This document shows positions 1 through 11,610 of a DNA stretch of 64,000 bases, piece by piece (the stretch's first letter is position 1; each line of letters begins with the position of its first letter). Under the pieces are notes generated by a model. The model was given only the letters and a program-made list of their open reading frames with translations. It did no database searches and had not been told where the DNA came from. The translations under genes and the position numbers were made by a program. The stretch lies in contig NC_063188.1 of assembly GCF_023159225.1 (NCBI RefSeq), positions 32,237,626-32,301,625 of the forward strand. The letters run 5' to 3'. Source of the DNA: Perognathus longimembris pacificus. Lineage: Eukaryota > Chordata > Mammalia > Rodentia > Heteromyidae.

Positions 1-531
1 TCTTTTGTCTTTCCCATATAAGATGTTAGGTCTGAAGTCATTGCTTAATATGTACTAAGTTATCCAGATTCAGCACCTAGCACCTAGCTGATCAGAGTAT
101 ATGCACGACAGGTATCAATCAGCTCTCCCACTAGATTTTTTGAATATGGAAGATTTTACCACCCCTGGGCTTTTCACAAAAAGAAGCATTGCAGAAGAAA
201 ACAAAGCCCCTTGTCAGTCTTTGACAGTAATTAACAGCTAGGTGGCAGGCACTGTGCTCAATACTCTGTAAATGAGTATAGCTAGGCCTGAGTGTTGGCA
301 TCCATCCTACACCTTGTAGGATTCAGAGTGAGTTTGTTAATCTAGCCTGATACAAGGCCATGTAAAAGAAGCTACTATGATGAATTCCTGAAATTTACCT
401 AAGAGATCTTACATCACTTTTGACAGGTGAAGAAATAATTAGCATGCAATGACTTGAACCCTTTATGCTAGCATTGTGCCCCAAAATCTTTGTGATTCAG
501 TGTTGAGATAGTGCACATGAACATGTGCATG

Positions 532-549
532 CACGCACACACACACACG
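532..549. repeat. short (CA)n microsatellite
   Basis: A short imperfect CA run follows a GTGCATG-rich stretch. The rest of bases 1-865 shows no gene or clear repeat. Confidence 0.7.
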
Positions 550-865
550 CACTGCACTACACTCCTAGGACCAGTCAAGGCTCAACAGATATCCAATAGA
601 GTCTTCTACATAAATGATTAGTACATAATCCTGCCCACAGATTAGACTTTCTTGAAGGGTTGAAAACTCTGGCTCCTACCTTTTCCATCTCTACTTCTAG
701 ACTCAAACCTAATGCTATGCCCAGCAGGTGACACAGGGAGCTACAAAAACCACCAAAATTACCTTCTAGTCACTTACAACACTATTCTGCCAGCCAGTAT
801 GATCAAAGCACCACTGCCATATTTGTGAAAACCAAATTAAACAAGAAAGGGGTACATACCTGTGT

Positions 866-954
866 GTGGATGGGTGTTGTAAAAGATGAAACTCAGGGCA
901 GGCCTCATACATGCTAGGCAAGTGTTCTACCAATAAGCTACATCTCCAGTCAAT
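866..954 (-). repeat. ID-like SINE monomer, antisense
   Basis: Read on the minus strand this resembles a tRNA-like ID unit: a box A like segment (gctaggcaagtgttctacc seen antisense) and a degenerate box B. The 14-base word cagtcaatgcctcc is repeated in tandem just after it (954-973). Confidence 0.55.
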
Positions 955-1078
955 GCCTCCCAGTCAATGCCTCCAACTGTTCCTAAGAGCCCATATCCTG
1001 TTCTGGAAGCTTCCTTACTCCTAAAATTACTCAAAGCAGTGAGCATCCTTACCCTCTGAAGATCGGTGCTCTCAGTGT

Positions 1079-1142
<64 letters not shown>

Positions 1143-1159
1143 CTCTCTCCTTCTCTCTC

Positions 1160-1193
<34 letters not shown>

Positions 1194-1278
1194 CTTCTCT
1201 CTCTCCTCTCTCTCTCTCCTCTCTCTCCTTCTCTCTCCCCCCTCTCTTTGTCACACACACACACACATACATACACAT
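1079..1278. repeat. (TC)n tract with degenerate TCTCTCC units, then (CA)n
   Basis: A pure TC dinucleotide run of about 58 bases is followed by about 110 bases of imperfect CTCTCTCC/CTTCTCTC units and then a CA run. The homopyrimidine strand is plus. All overlapping open frames here are dipeptide-repeat artefacts. Confidence 0.95.
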
Positions 1279-1584
1279 TGTGTTTTTCTAATTCCTGCTA
1301 ATCGGTCCCTGTCTGCTTAGATATTCTTCTACTTATACCATTTCCTTTTATCTGAACTTCCTAGCAATTAGAATAGTGTTGTTGGTCTAGCAGTAATCCC
1401 TCCATGCCTCACACTGCCCTACCCCACTAGCCAACAACTACCAGCCTTGCAGGGAGCAAGGTACTGGGGGCACATCCTCCAGAGTACGTTTTCTCAGTTG
1501 TCCATCAGGAGCTGGCTTCCTTTGTCTGTTCAATATCTTTTATTAAAACTGTTCCTTTAGGCTTCAATCATCTTTTCTGTTTGT

Positions 1585-1672
1585 TTGTTTAGGTACAGAT
1601 GATCGAACCCCAAAGGGACTCTCTCACATGCTAAATATATGCTCTACAATTGAGGTACATTCCTAGTTTCCT
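1585..1672 (-). repeat. ID-like SINE monomer, antisense, degenerate
   Basis: An antisense tRNA-like unit with recognisable gatcgaacccc (box B) and gctctacaattgaggtac (box A) remnants, preceded by a T-rich tail. Confidence 0.5.
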
Positions 1673-1923
1673 TTCTTTCTGTAAATGTTTCTTAATTACT
1701 AAAGTAATGTGTATTTACAGCAAATTGGAACTAAAGAGAAATGCAGTAATGAGTGTCCTCCTTCTCCTGAGTTATCAGTAGAAAGCACTTGGCATATGTT
1801 CTTCTAGAATTTTCCAATGTGCTCACACACTGTATACATAAAGGAATTGGCTTTAGAAAGAATGAGTTGTTAAAAAAATCATTGTTTTCCAATTAATTAT
1901 TTTTCTTTTAAAAATATACTGTG

Positions 1924-2129
1924 GGGCTGGGGATATAGCCTAGTGGCAAGAGTGCCTGCCTCGGATACACGAGGCCCTAGGTTCGATTCCCCAGCACCAC
2001 ATATACAGAAAACGGCCAGAAGCGGCACTGTGGCTCAAGTGGCAGAGTGCTAGCCTTGAGCGGGAAGAAGCCAGGGACAGTGCTCAGGCCCTGAGTCCAA
2101 GGCCCAGGACTGGCCAAAAAAAAAAAAAA
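1924..2129 (+). repeat. IDL-Geo dimeric SINE, full length
   Basis: Starts GGGCTGGGGATATAGCC, with an ID-like left half (box B GTTCGATTCC near 1980), then the Geo half (GTGGCTCAAGTGGCAGAG) and an A tail. A 13-bp target-site duplication (aaaatatactgtg) lies at 1911-1923 and 2126-2138. The good match between copies and the clean duplication suggest a fairly young insertion. Confidence 0.9.
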
Positions 2130-2139
2130 TATACTGTGA

Positions 2140-2970
2140 ACATCTTTCAATGAGATTATAGACATTAGTTTCCTGCTACATCCCAACATCATCTATTTAC
2201 CAACATTGATATGATGAATGTCTATGTATGCAATTCTTCACATACTAACATTTATAGGGTAAATATTTAGAAGTGGGTCATGGGGACTAGGTCTTTCCTC
2301 AGAACTGCCTTGTCTTAGTCTTCACATCCCATGATATGGAAAACTACTTCCTGGTTCCTGAAACTCCATCTTTTCTTGGGTATCATTCTACTTCCTGGAT
2401 GGCTGCTCCTCCACTAAACCATTTTCCTGCCCCTAGAAATCACCATTCCCCAAAACAATCTTCTTTGTATTTTCTGTCTTTCATGAGGCTCTTACAATCC
2501 TTATCTTCTCTGAGCAAATGCCTCCTATGTGAACCATTTTTAATCCTAAGCATAATGTGATTGTCTATGGGACATTTCATCCTCAAACTTCTCAATGTGT
2601 CAAACATTTTGAAACTTAATAAATCCCCAAATGTACTTATGACCTTTTTCTCAAATTAAGTTAATATAGGAAACTAGAATGTGCTAGAAATTGTGAAGCA
2701 TAGAAAAACTGATAAACAAGGATCTTGCATTCAGGAAATAGCACTCTATGGAATGGAGGAAGATACATAAATAATTACATAATACAAGACCAAATAACAT
2801 GCTTAAGTAGATGAGTGGCTAAATCTGGCTTGGAGGCTTGAAGAGAGCTTCCCAGAAATATTTGCACTGAGTCTTCAATGGTAACTATCTTTTCTTTTCT
2901 TTTTTTAGCATTGTAGATGCCTTTACTACTGTTGAACTCCCTACCCTGGAAACTGATGAACTCATACAAA
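2140..2970. other. Intron sequence with no recognised feature
   Basis: AT-rich single-copy-looking DNA. Open frames at 2336-2560 and 2775-2969 show no similarity I recognise and no splice context. Confidence 0.5.
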
Positions 2971-2984
2971 GATCTATAATTTCT

Positions 2985-3184
2985 TTTTTTGTTCTACTTG
3001 TCCTGGGTATTGGACTCAGGGCCTGAGCACTGTTCCTGGCTTCCTTTTGCTCAAGCTAGGACTCTACCACTTGAGCCACGGTGCCACTTCTGGCTTTTTC
3101 TATATATGTGGTGCTGAGGAATCAATCACAGGGCTTCATGTGGACAAGGCAAGCACTCTACCTCTAGGCCATATTCCCAGCCCC
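2985..3184 (-). repeat. IDL-Geo dimeric SINE, antisense
   Basis: T tail, then antisense Geo half (ctcagggcctgagcactg) and antisense ID-like half ending gccatattcccagcccc. It shares a flanking duplication (atctataatttct at 2972-2984 and 3295-3307) with the second SINE that follows it. Confidence 0.85.
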
Positions 3185-3294
3185 AAGATTTGTCATTTAT
3201 TTTCTTTTTTTATGTTAGGGACTCAAATTCAGTACCTGACAGTTTTGTTCATTGGCTGGCACTCTATCAACTGACCAGTGCCTCAAATTCCAAA
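3185..3294 (-). repeat. ID/dID-like SINE, antisense
   Basis: After a short T-rich stretch, antisense tRNA-like sequence (gactcaaattcagtacctgac, then ggctggcactctatcaactgacc, both read here in shorter parts) resembles a dID unit. It sits between the IDL-Geo copy and the right-hand target duplication. Confidence 0.5.
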
Positions 3295-3927
3295 ATCTAT
3301 AATTTCTAAGCAAAGTATTTAAATAAAAATTGTCTGTTTTGTCTCACTGAGCAGTGTTTTTCAAAATTAAGTAGATAACTACCATTTCAAAAGCAAGAGA
3401 AAAGAGGATACAGCATAAATCAAATATAAATTCAGAGATGTATGGAAGTTCATGTTACACATATGTTGCTCAATCTAGAGCACATTGGTGAATGTACTCG
3501 ATCACAATGTTGAAAAGGTTGGGACCAAAAGCATAGATGGTCCTGAAACGATCATAAAAACCTCAGGCTTTCTCTAATGGGCTTACATATGTGCAATTCC
3601 TGGTCTATATGCCATGTCTAGCTGATTGATATGTGGCTGCCTAGAAAACTAGGCTAAAGAAGACTTTAAACCTCCAAGGATACTCCCTGGGAAAGCATGA
3701 TTATGGCTGATTAGCCCAATCAGCCAGAGACATCATTAAGTCTATGCATTTCAGTGTCTACTATCTCTGCTAAATGCAGTAGGTAGCTACCAGAGTTTTT
3801 TGAGGAAAGCAATAACACAACCCAACATGTACTTTACTTGTATCATTCTGGCAGCAATAAGAAAGATGGAAGAGGAAGACACACCTAGAGAAGAAAAGAT
3901 TAGTCAAAAGGCTGATGTAATAAGCAA

Positions 3928-3953
3928 GATGATGACAATGGTCGTGATGATCG

Positions 3954-3992
<39 letters not shown>
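3928..3992. repeat. (GAT)n trinucleotide repeat
   Basis: Imperfect GAT units become perfect from about 3951 to 3991. The poly-Met and poly-Asp-like frames across it are artefacts. Confidence 0.95.
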
Positions 3993-3993
<1 letters not shown>

Positions 3994-4401
3994 ATTAGGG
4001 CAGGTGAGTTAAAAGAAGAAAAGAGAGAATTCAAGACAAGGATTCAGAAAAAAAAAAGATACCTATGATGATGAAAGGAAAATGAGGAATGGAAAATGTA
4101 CCAAAGTATGTAACCCCGGTCACTAGATGAATTGCGATGCCATTCATTAAGAGGAGCACTCTGGGACAAGTATCTTAACACTCCTTGCTGTTCTTTCTAA
4201 GCTCCTCAGCCACTTGACTTGAAATACATGGTATTCAAGGCCCCCTGAGCACACTATGAAGGAAAAAGCAGCCCCACACAATCTAGCTTGATGGCCTTAG
4301 AACTTACAAGATGTCACATATAAAATTACCTGTCTCCTTTTGCCAATTAATAAGAACATATCCACCAATATAAAAATCTGTGAAAATTATCTCTACCAGA
4401 A

Positions 4402-4506
4402 AGCCAGAAGTAGAGCTGTGACTTTTGTAGTAGAGTGTTAGCCTTGAGCAAAACTGCTCAGGGACAGCCTAGTCACTGAGTTCAAGCCCCAGGCCTGGCA
4501 TAAAAA
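4402..4506 (+). repeat. Geo half only of a dimeric SINE
   Basis: Begins in the AGCCAGAAGTAGAGCTGTG linker and ends CCAGGCCTGGCATAAAAAA. The left half is missing, so this is a truncated dimer or free Geo unit. Confidence 0.7.
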
Positions 4507-4949
4507 AGACCTTTCTTCTCACTTAGTGCTTTATTCACAAGGCATGTGCACACATTTTATTTCAGTTCCTTCTATAGTTAACCTAAAATGGAAGAAAGGC
4601 AAGGATCATCTTATCTTAGCAATCGTAACAGCTCTAGCTCATATCTACTAGGCATTTGCAAAGCACCTTTGTTCCAGTATCTAAGCAATCAAATCTATTC
4701 AGCGTTGTCAACCAGTTAGTAATGACCTACAGTGAGGACAGGAATCAGGTCTAACTACCACATAATCCAGCACTTTTTTTATTCTTCTGAAACATTTACC
4801 AAGACAGAGTAATATCTCCCATAGGCTAGAAGATTACTTTGACCTCTTTCATCTTTGGCCTTTGTTGCTTTTGTGAAACAAAGGTTCTGGATTGATTTTG
4901 ACCCTTTTCCCTTGAGTCTCATACATTTTGCTCAATAAGATCAGATGCA

Positions 4950-5138
4950 GGCTGGGTGTGGAAGCTCATACCTATTATCTCAGCTACTGGAGAGAAGAGA
5001 TGGAGACAATCAAGGACCGAGGCTGGCCCAGCACAAATATAGTGAGTTTTCTGAAAAATAACTAAAGCATGACTCAAGAGGTAGACATCTGCCTAGAAAC
5101 AGGAGGCCCTAAGTTCAAACATCAGTACAGAAAAAAAA
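4950..5138 (+). repeat. B1-like (7SL) plus dID-like dimeric SINE
   Basis: The left half is 7SL-derived (GCTGGGTGTGG, then CAGCTACTGG); the right half is tRNA-like (GCATGACTCAAGAGGTAGAC and AAGTTCAAACATCAGTAC) with an A tail. A 10-bp duplication, atcagatgca, flanks it at 4940-4949 and 5139-5148. The layout resembles the B1-dID dimers known from squirrel-related rodents. Confidence 0.75.
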
Positions 5139-5265
5139 ATCAGATGCAAGCCTGTTTTTGGAGGAAGGAAGTAATGACATCAGTTCTATCCACAGCTGAA
5201 TGAGTTTCACTTCTAAACAAACTATCTAAAAGCAGGTCACACTGGCCCTAAACAAAGGCTCCTGT

Positions 5266-5270
<5 letters not shown>

Positions 5271-5320
<50 letters not shown>

Positions 5321-5340
5321 ATACACACACATGCACACAC
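5271..5340. repeat. (CA)n microsatellite
   Basis: About 40 bases of perfect CA, then an interrupted run. Confidence 0.95.
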
Positions 5341-5548
5341 CTATCTCCCTGTACTACCTACTCAGGGCAAACAGCAAGCAATCTGGGCATTGAGGCTGGG
5401 AACCACTGGGGTAGAAAAGAAGCAAAGGCAGAGAAGCCAAATTGAAAACATAGTTGCAATACTTATGTGGTAGACAGGTGGCCTACAACCAGAAGATCAT
5501 TATTTCCCATGGACAACAATAGTCAACAAAATCTTCACAAGACTCCCG

Positions 5549-5632
5549 GGGCTGAGGGTGCAGTTTAGGGTAAAGCACTTGCATAGCATGTGTAAAGTAG
5601 TAAGTATAATGTCCTGTACCACAAAAATTCTA
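5549..5632 (+). repeat. ID-like SINE monomer
   Basis: GGGGCTGAGGGTGCAGTTTA followed by GCACTTGCATAGCATG is a diverged ID unit; box B is degenerate. Confidence 0.6.
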
Positions 5633-5699
5633 TTTCTCTTAAGTGTAGGCCAGAACCCAAGTTTTGTTCCTTGGTGGAAGAAGGCCATCTGATATGAGC

Positions 5700-5860
5700 C
5701 TGAGACTGGGAATCAGAAGACATGGATCTCCTCCTGTTTACCTATGTGACTGAGCACTCAATCACCTCACTGAGTCTCAGTTTGTTCATAGAGAAAGCTA
5801 AGGAAGAAGGAAATCTCTGAGCTATCTCTGAGGTTTCTTTCAGCTCAAACTTGACATCAC
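5700..5860 (+). repeat. MIR, sense
   Basis: The central core is recognisable: a CCTATGTGACTGAGCA-like segment, then CACTGAGTCTCAGTTTGTTC. This is an old mammal-wide SINE. Confidence 0.6.
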
Positions 5861-8354
5861 ACCGCTATTTCAACCATCTGGGGGAAAAAAGAAAAAGCTT
5901 TGCTAGAACATCCTGTGTCTACAAGAGGCAAATGAAAGAATTAGATAAAACAAAAATGACCTTTGTGCAAGACTGTAAATGAGGTAATATACAGACAGTA
6001 GACTTCACAGCAGGCCTGCAGCATATTTAGTAAGTGCTCAGAAATGTCACGAGTGTTGCAATTTGAATACTGTTAGCACAGACAGAGTAAAGGCAGGACA
6101 ATCTTGAGTTTGTGACCAGCCAGCATGGGTGACAAATATACCTCCCGAAACAATGTTACAAGTAAAATTATTACCACTCAGAACTTCGATGAGAATGTAC
6201 AAAATAACCAAAAATCATTTTTGAACTCTAAGTCTAAAATTTGACCCTGTTTTTCCCTATCTTATCCAGTTCCTGGTTTCCAGTGTTTAAAGGATCTGAG
6301 GGAGGCCTCAAATGAACAGGAACACCAGCTGTCCTTAAAGTCTATAATAAAAAAATGAACTAAAAAAAAAAAGAAAATGAGAAGCCCCATGCCAAGAGTA
6401 GAGAAACAATGAATTATAAGTGGCTGCAGCTAGTATTTAATCCCACTTCACTGGGAACTGACTGTGGAAAAAGGAGATTAAAAAAAAAAGAAACAACAAC
6501 AGGTGCAGAACCACAGTGTACTTTGCAAATTGTTTTGCAGGACAGACCCAAAGCAGGGAGTAAGACATTTGGAAAGCTGATCCAAGCATGGTTTCTACGT
6601 ATGTGCATCTGAGCAAACAGATCTCTAGGTGGGAGATATGGCCAAACACAACCCAGCTAGTTCGGAATCTCTAGGACATGCAGGCTTTGCATTCTTCCCT
6701 ACAAATCCAACTCAGCCTTGAGAGAAAGGTCACCTGTGACTTCTTTGCCCTGTCCAGGTAGGGAAGCCATGGGACCACAGTCAACTGTTTTCTTCATCCA
6801 CTAGCCAGAACCCTCACAAGCATGCAAGGACTCCATGAACTTGGCTGGTGCAAACATACAGGGCTATTGTTAAGACAGAGGGACTCTGGAGCAGGGTGGA
6901 ATGAGCTGCCTGGCAGCAGAATAGAGCCTTGAAGGTAAAACCAGTCCCTTTTCTCAGGGTGTCCATATTCCTCATGGGATTAGAAGCCCAGCAAATTGAG
7001 AGAAAATGACTATGGGAAGAAGAGCAGCAGCCCAAAGCATTCATTGTGAAAGAGCTCAAGATAATGAAGCACTTGTGCCCTTGACCCTCACCAACATTCC
7101 TACAGGGTACAGAGAGTAAAGTACAGGTCCTCTCCCTTCTTCTCCTTCCCCTCCCACTCCCTCTCTCTCTCCAAGTGCCTGGGGCTTTCACAGAGGAAAC
7201 TCTTAACATGTGGAAAAAGCAAGTGCTGATATGTTGCACTTTTCCCTAGGTCATAAAATGAGTGGACTCCCACAGCTGATTTCTAAGAGTTGCTGTTTCT
7301 TTGTCTTTCACTACATGTGCTCTAGCCCTCCCCAGGAAGTGAGATTATCCTAAAAATGTGATCTTAGCCTTCTCAGTTCTCAACTTCCAAATTTCAAAGA
7401 ACTGCCTAATTTCCCCACCATGTATGGTAGAGTTTCCCATGGCAGGAACAAGATGGAGTAGTCCCATTCCTTGGCAGTAAAGTCACATGGCACCAGTCCT
7501 AAAACACTGCATTTTCAGTCTTCCTCTAGTCATCGATGGCTTAGAACCCAGAACACAAGTCTGTAAAGAGAAACCCCAGAAATACAGGGGGCATTGTCTA
7601 TTTTTTTTTCTGTCCATTTGTTGAAGTAAGGAAAGGCACAGTGAAGTCTTTCCTTTAAGCAGCAGATTTTCCAATATAGTGATCCTTGTCCTTCATCTAA
7701 GCTACTGGTTCACTTTAAACCTGGTTTTCTGGAGCTGTAGGAACAGGTACTTGCCTACACATATAAAAGCCTGGCGTCCACCCCCAGCAAAGCAGGTAAG
7801 AAATAAAAAATAAAAACAATAAACGTCCCTTTCTTCCAGCTCTGTGAGTGGCCCTATCTACACTAACCATTATTCCAGCTTCTAACAGAAAACATTAATG
7901 AAAAAGTAAAACAAATCCATGAAGCTGTCTCTGTCCAACCTTCCCACCTTAAACCACTTCTTTCAACCTTCTCTCAGATATTCACTGGTTTCCCAGACTA
8001 CCAATCTCAAGCTAGTGTGACCCATTTACACAGAGAGCACGAAGTCAATCAAGAGGTTCCTGGATCACAAGGTCTCAATAGCTATGTGCATATGACAAAA
8101 TAAAATGATGCGTATCGAAATGATGAAAACAAAAAAGGTTCCTGGAGTGCCACATTTCCTGCCACTGAAAGCTACCTCCAACTGCTTCAGAAAGGGCTAG
8201 CTAACTTAAGCTGTCCTTAGGCCTCCAAATAGCCAAGCAACCCTGTGCTCCCCACTCCCCCAAACCATCCTTGGTGCTCCTCTCATAGCTTCATAGAAGC
8301 ATTATTTTTGCTCACTTCATGACACCAAGATGTCATGAACGCTTTTCTTACTTG
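5861..8354. other. Intron sequence with few repeats and no recognised gene
   Basis: About 2.5 kb free of clear SINEs. Open frames at 6409-6649, 6814-7239 and 7483-7674 have ordinary composition but no known similarity that I can see and no consistent splice sites. A pyrimidine-rich patch lies at about 7130-7175. Confidence 0.45.
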
Positions 8355-8355
8355 A

Positions 8356-8469
8356 TCTTTTTTTTTTTGTTTGTGGCACTGAGGTTTGAAATCTGGAATT
8401 TGAATTCAAGGTCTCTTGCTTTATAAGCTGGTGCTCTACTCCTGAGCCCATACCTCCAAACCTGTTTTT
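8356..8469 (-). repeat. dID-like tRNA SINE, antisense, interrupted by IDL-Geo
   Basis: T run, then antisense tRNA-like sequence (gaattcaaggtctcttgc, gctggtgctctactcctgag). Confidence 0.55.
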
Positions 8470-8483
8470 CACTGATTACTTTT

Positions 8484-8688
8484 TGTTTGTTTTTTTGCCA
8501 GTCCTGGGCCTTGGACTCAGGGCCTGAGCACTGTCCCTGGCTTCTTTTTGCTCAAGGCTAGCACTCTGCCACTTGAGCCACAGCGCCACTTCTGACCGTT
8601 TTCTATATATGTGATGCTTGGGAATCGAACCCAGGGCTTCATGTATACGAGACAAGCACTCTTGCCACTAGGCCATATTCCCAGCCCT
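8484..8688 (-). repeat. IDL-Geo dimeric SINE, antisense
   Basis: Complete antisense dimer from the T tail at 8484 to ccagccct at 8688. The 14-bp duplication cactgattactttt at 8470-8483 and 8689-8702 fixes both ends. Confidence 0.92.
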
Positions 8689-8830
8689 CACTGATTACTT
8701 TTAAAATGCAGTCTTTCTTCCCATCAGATCCATGATTGAGCTTCTAGCACCTACTCTAGGCTTCCTATCATCACTGGATGACAGGCAAGAGCCACTGCAT
8801 CCAGCTTCCCTCTATTTAGTCTAATGGACT

Positions 8831-8926
8831 TTGCTATCCTGGCTGGTCTGGTACTACAGTCCTTCTGTTCTTGGCCTCCCAAATGGCTTGGACAACAGGC
8901 ATAAGCCACCAGGGCCCAGCTTCTTA
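8831..8926 (-). repeat. B1-like (7SL) SINE, antisense
   Basis: Antisense B1 landmarks: ctggctggtctgg, ggcctcccaaatggcttgg, caggcataagccacc. A shorter piece of the same kind precedes it at about 8765-8808. Confidence 0.65.
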
Positions 8927-9124
8927 GCTGAAATTCTTAAATCTGCTTTCCTCCATCAGATCCTTACCATCCTCTCCGAATATCAAACAAGCTCACAGCG
9001 GCAGCCAGTGATGCCAATGATGGGTGGGGGTAGTGGTGATTGGTGACATCAGCATTTCTACCACAGCTAAATTATACTGAAGTGTACTATGTCTAGATAC
9101 AACCTTAACTGTTTTACTAATATT

Positions 9125-9300
9125 TTCTCATTTGTCTCATGTAATCCTCAGAACAACTCTGGTATGTTTTAAGTATGATTATTCCAATTTACAAACATGG
9201 CAACATGGAGTAAGAAGTTAACTAATTTGCCTGAGTTACATACCAGTGGAAAGATTTGAACCCAGTCCTGAACCTCCTTCAAAGCCTGTATTCTTTCTTA
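9125..9300 (-). repeat. MIR, antisense
   Basis: Antisense MIR pattern: attccaatttacaaacatgg, then gcctgagttacataccagtg and gatttgaacccagtcctgaa. Confidence 0.6.
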
Positions 9301-9336
9301 CTCAGGACACCACTGCTGCCTTGAAATGCACAGTAG

Positions 9337-9531
9337 AAGGGTTGGGAATATGGCCTAGTGGTAGAGTACTTGCCTAGCATGCATGAAGCCCTGGGTTTGA
9401 TTCCTCAGTACCACATAAACAGAAAAAGGCCAGAAGACTCAAGTGGTAGAGTCCTAGCCTTGAGCAAAATAAGCTCAGGGACAATGCCCAGGCCCTGGGT
9501 TCAAGCCCCACGACTGGCAAGAAAAAAAAGA
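9337..9531 (+). repeat. IDL-Geo dimeric SINE with a deletion at the half junction
   Basis: Complete dimer between 14-bp duplications gaaatgcacagtag at 9323-9336 and 9532-9545. Unlike its relatives it reads GGCCAGAAGACTCAAGTGG, so about a dozen bases at the start of the Geo half (normally tggcgctgtggc) are missing. Confidence 0.9.
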
Positions 9532-9654
9532 GAAATGCACAGTAGTAGTATAAGTGCTACTAAAAACTGCTACCATTTACCAAGTGTACACAATACACTG
9601 AGATTTCTGCCCAATGCTTGACTTAAAGGTTTTCATTTCATCTTTACTGTAGCT

Positions 9655-9795
9655 CTATTTAGTAAATACTATTAGGAGTCCCATTTTACAGATGAGTGAA
9701 ACTGAACTTTACAGCAGTTAAATAATATTCCCATAGGCACATAATGATGGAGCTCAAACTCACAGCCAGGAAACATAGTCCAAAAGTCCTCTCCA
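9655..9795 (-). repeat. MIR, antisense
   Basis: cccattttacagatgagtg and the later catagtcc/cactcacagccagg-type core mark an antisense MIR. Confidence 0.6.
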
Positions 9796-9799
9796 TTTA

Positions 9800-10865
9800 G
9801 CTGAACTTCCATTAGGAAAAGGAGGCATGAGTACTGCCCTGCTTAGTCAGGATCATGGCCGTGTCCCAATTCAGACGTGCAGAGTCCCAAGAATGTGACA
9901 AATAAAAACCAATGCAGAAGCCTGTCCATCTTTTCAGTGTACATGCCAACAACTCAGGTTTGGTTAATCTAAGAAACGAGGATCATGCTTGCTTCCAAAA
10001 AATGTCTCCTCAAACCCATTTTCCCTTGCCTAATTTCTGAAGCTAACACTGCACCACCAGCATCTGCTAATGCTCTGCCCAGAACATCTAATAAATGTTT
10101 ACCCAAGGCTCCCAGAGCCACAGTTAAGGCCTTAATGTGCAGTCTGGCTCTATGCCTTATTTAATCAGCACCTGAATGAAAGGTCTCTTTGCTAGCAACA
10201 ACCAGAGCAGAATCAGCCAGTCTTTCTGCAAACACAGCTGGTCCACTGGCAAAGGCGATTCAACTCACAGGCAGCAAAATACACCCCAAGGTGACAGCAC
10301 TGCTGATATGGGATGGTGATGGTAAAATTGAAGGAATGAGGATAGAATGAAGATGGGCTTGTCCTTCCCCACCCCTGTGGGTGACCTCACACCCCTTCTG
10401 GTGCACACCTAGGCACATGCACACCCACCACACCTCACAGTGTCTCTGCCAAGTATTTCCATTCCATTCTCTCTTCCTTCCTGGCATTTTATCATCTATG
10501 TCCTTCCCTCAGCACCACCCAACCCACTACAGGACTCATGCTATAGAACAAATAGGCCCTCTAAGAGACTCCCAAATCACAAACTGCAGCCTGGTAACAT
10601 GTCCAAGTGCCCTGAAAGACCATGCCCAGACAATTCCCTCTAGAACTAGGGAAGAGTTGAGTAACAGAAGAGGAAGTCATTCACAGCCCTTCAGATGAAC
10701 TAATGCACCTAAGTACTTTGAGGGGAGACTTGTCTACACTTGAGGGTCAGAAGGCAAGGTGGAAAGATATTGCAAAGTCCAGTTCTCCCACTCAGGCAAC
10801 GGTGGGAAGAGACTAAAATCTAGCTACAGCACATGGAAAAGGCTATGTGCTTAAAAAGACTACAT
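9800..10865. other. Intron sequence with no recognised feature
   Basis: Open frames at 10260-10698 on both strands overlap each other and show no recognisable domain. Confidence 0.45.
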
Positions 10866-10867
10866 TA

Positions 10868-11105
10868 AGCTGGTGTCCTATGCCTCTAATTCTTGCTAAT
10901 CAGGACGCTGAAATCTGAGTATTATGGTTCAAAGCCAGCCCAAACAGGAAAGTCTGTGAGGCTCTTCTCTCCAATTTACCACCAAGAAGCTGGGGGTGGA
11001 GCTGTGGCTCAAAGGATAGAGATCTTGTCTTGAGCACAAATTTCTGAGACGGTGTGCAAGCTCTGAGTTCAAGCCCCAGGACTAGCACCAAAAAGAAAAG
11101 AAAAA
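10868..11105 (+). repeat. 7SL-like plus Geo dimeric SINE
   Basis: The left half is B1-like (AGCTGGTGTCCTATGCCTC, GGTTCAAAGCCAGCCC), joined by an AATTTACCACC linker to a Geo half (GGAGCTGTGGCTCAAAGG) ending CCCCAGGACTAGCACC with an A-rich tail. Confidence 0.75.
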
Positions 11106-11202
11106 CAAACAAACATAAAACTAGATGCAATCCAATAATTAGACATCAAGTTAAGGTAACTAAGCCCTTTAAAAACCTCATTGTTTAAAATGATCACAGT
11201 AG

Positions 11203-11290
11203 TAGTAGGACGCATGGCTCAATTGGTAGAACATCAGCAAATGAGCAAAGTATCAGCTACCGAGTTTTAGTCTCAGTCTTACAAAAAAAA
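11203..11290 (+). repeat. ID/dID-like SINE monomer
   Basis: GCATGGCTCAATTGGTAGAAC (box A) and a degenerate box B, followed by an A-rich tail. Confidence 0.5.
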
Positions 11291-11610
11291 AGAAGAAAAA
11301 TGATTCCAGTGGCACCTGTCCATGTACCATCCCCCCTTCAGCATGAAACTTCTAAACAGAACTATACTCTGGCTTCTCTTCAGATCATTTAAATCTTTTA
11401 CCTTTTACTAAACAGAACTGTTTCCTCCCCAGTTCCCTTACGGTGTCACATCTTCTCAGGAAATGGGAAAAGGAATTATTTGGGAGCTTAGAATAGTCTG
11501 GAAGGAGGAAGGCTTGGTGGAAGGAGTTGCTCAGACAGAGAGACAAGGAAACAGGAAGAAACAATATGACAAAGACATAGACACAGTTCCCGCAGTGAAA
11601 AATTAAGGAA

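Noticed and set aside
1049..1320. Open frames rich in Ser-Leu or Arg-Glu
   Set aside because: They are translations of the (TC)n repeat in different frames.
6814..7239. 141-codon open frame on minus, the longest in the intron outside simple repeats
   Set aside because: Composition is ordinary, part of it crosses a pyrimidine tract, there is no known similarity that I recognise, and it shares its strand with TMEM164 without matching that protein.
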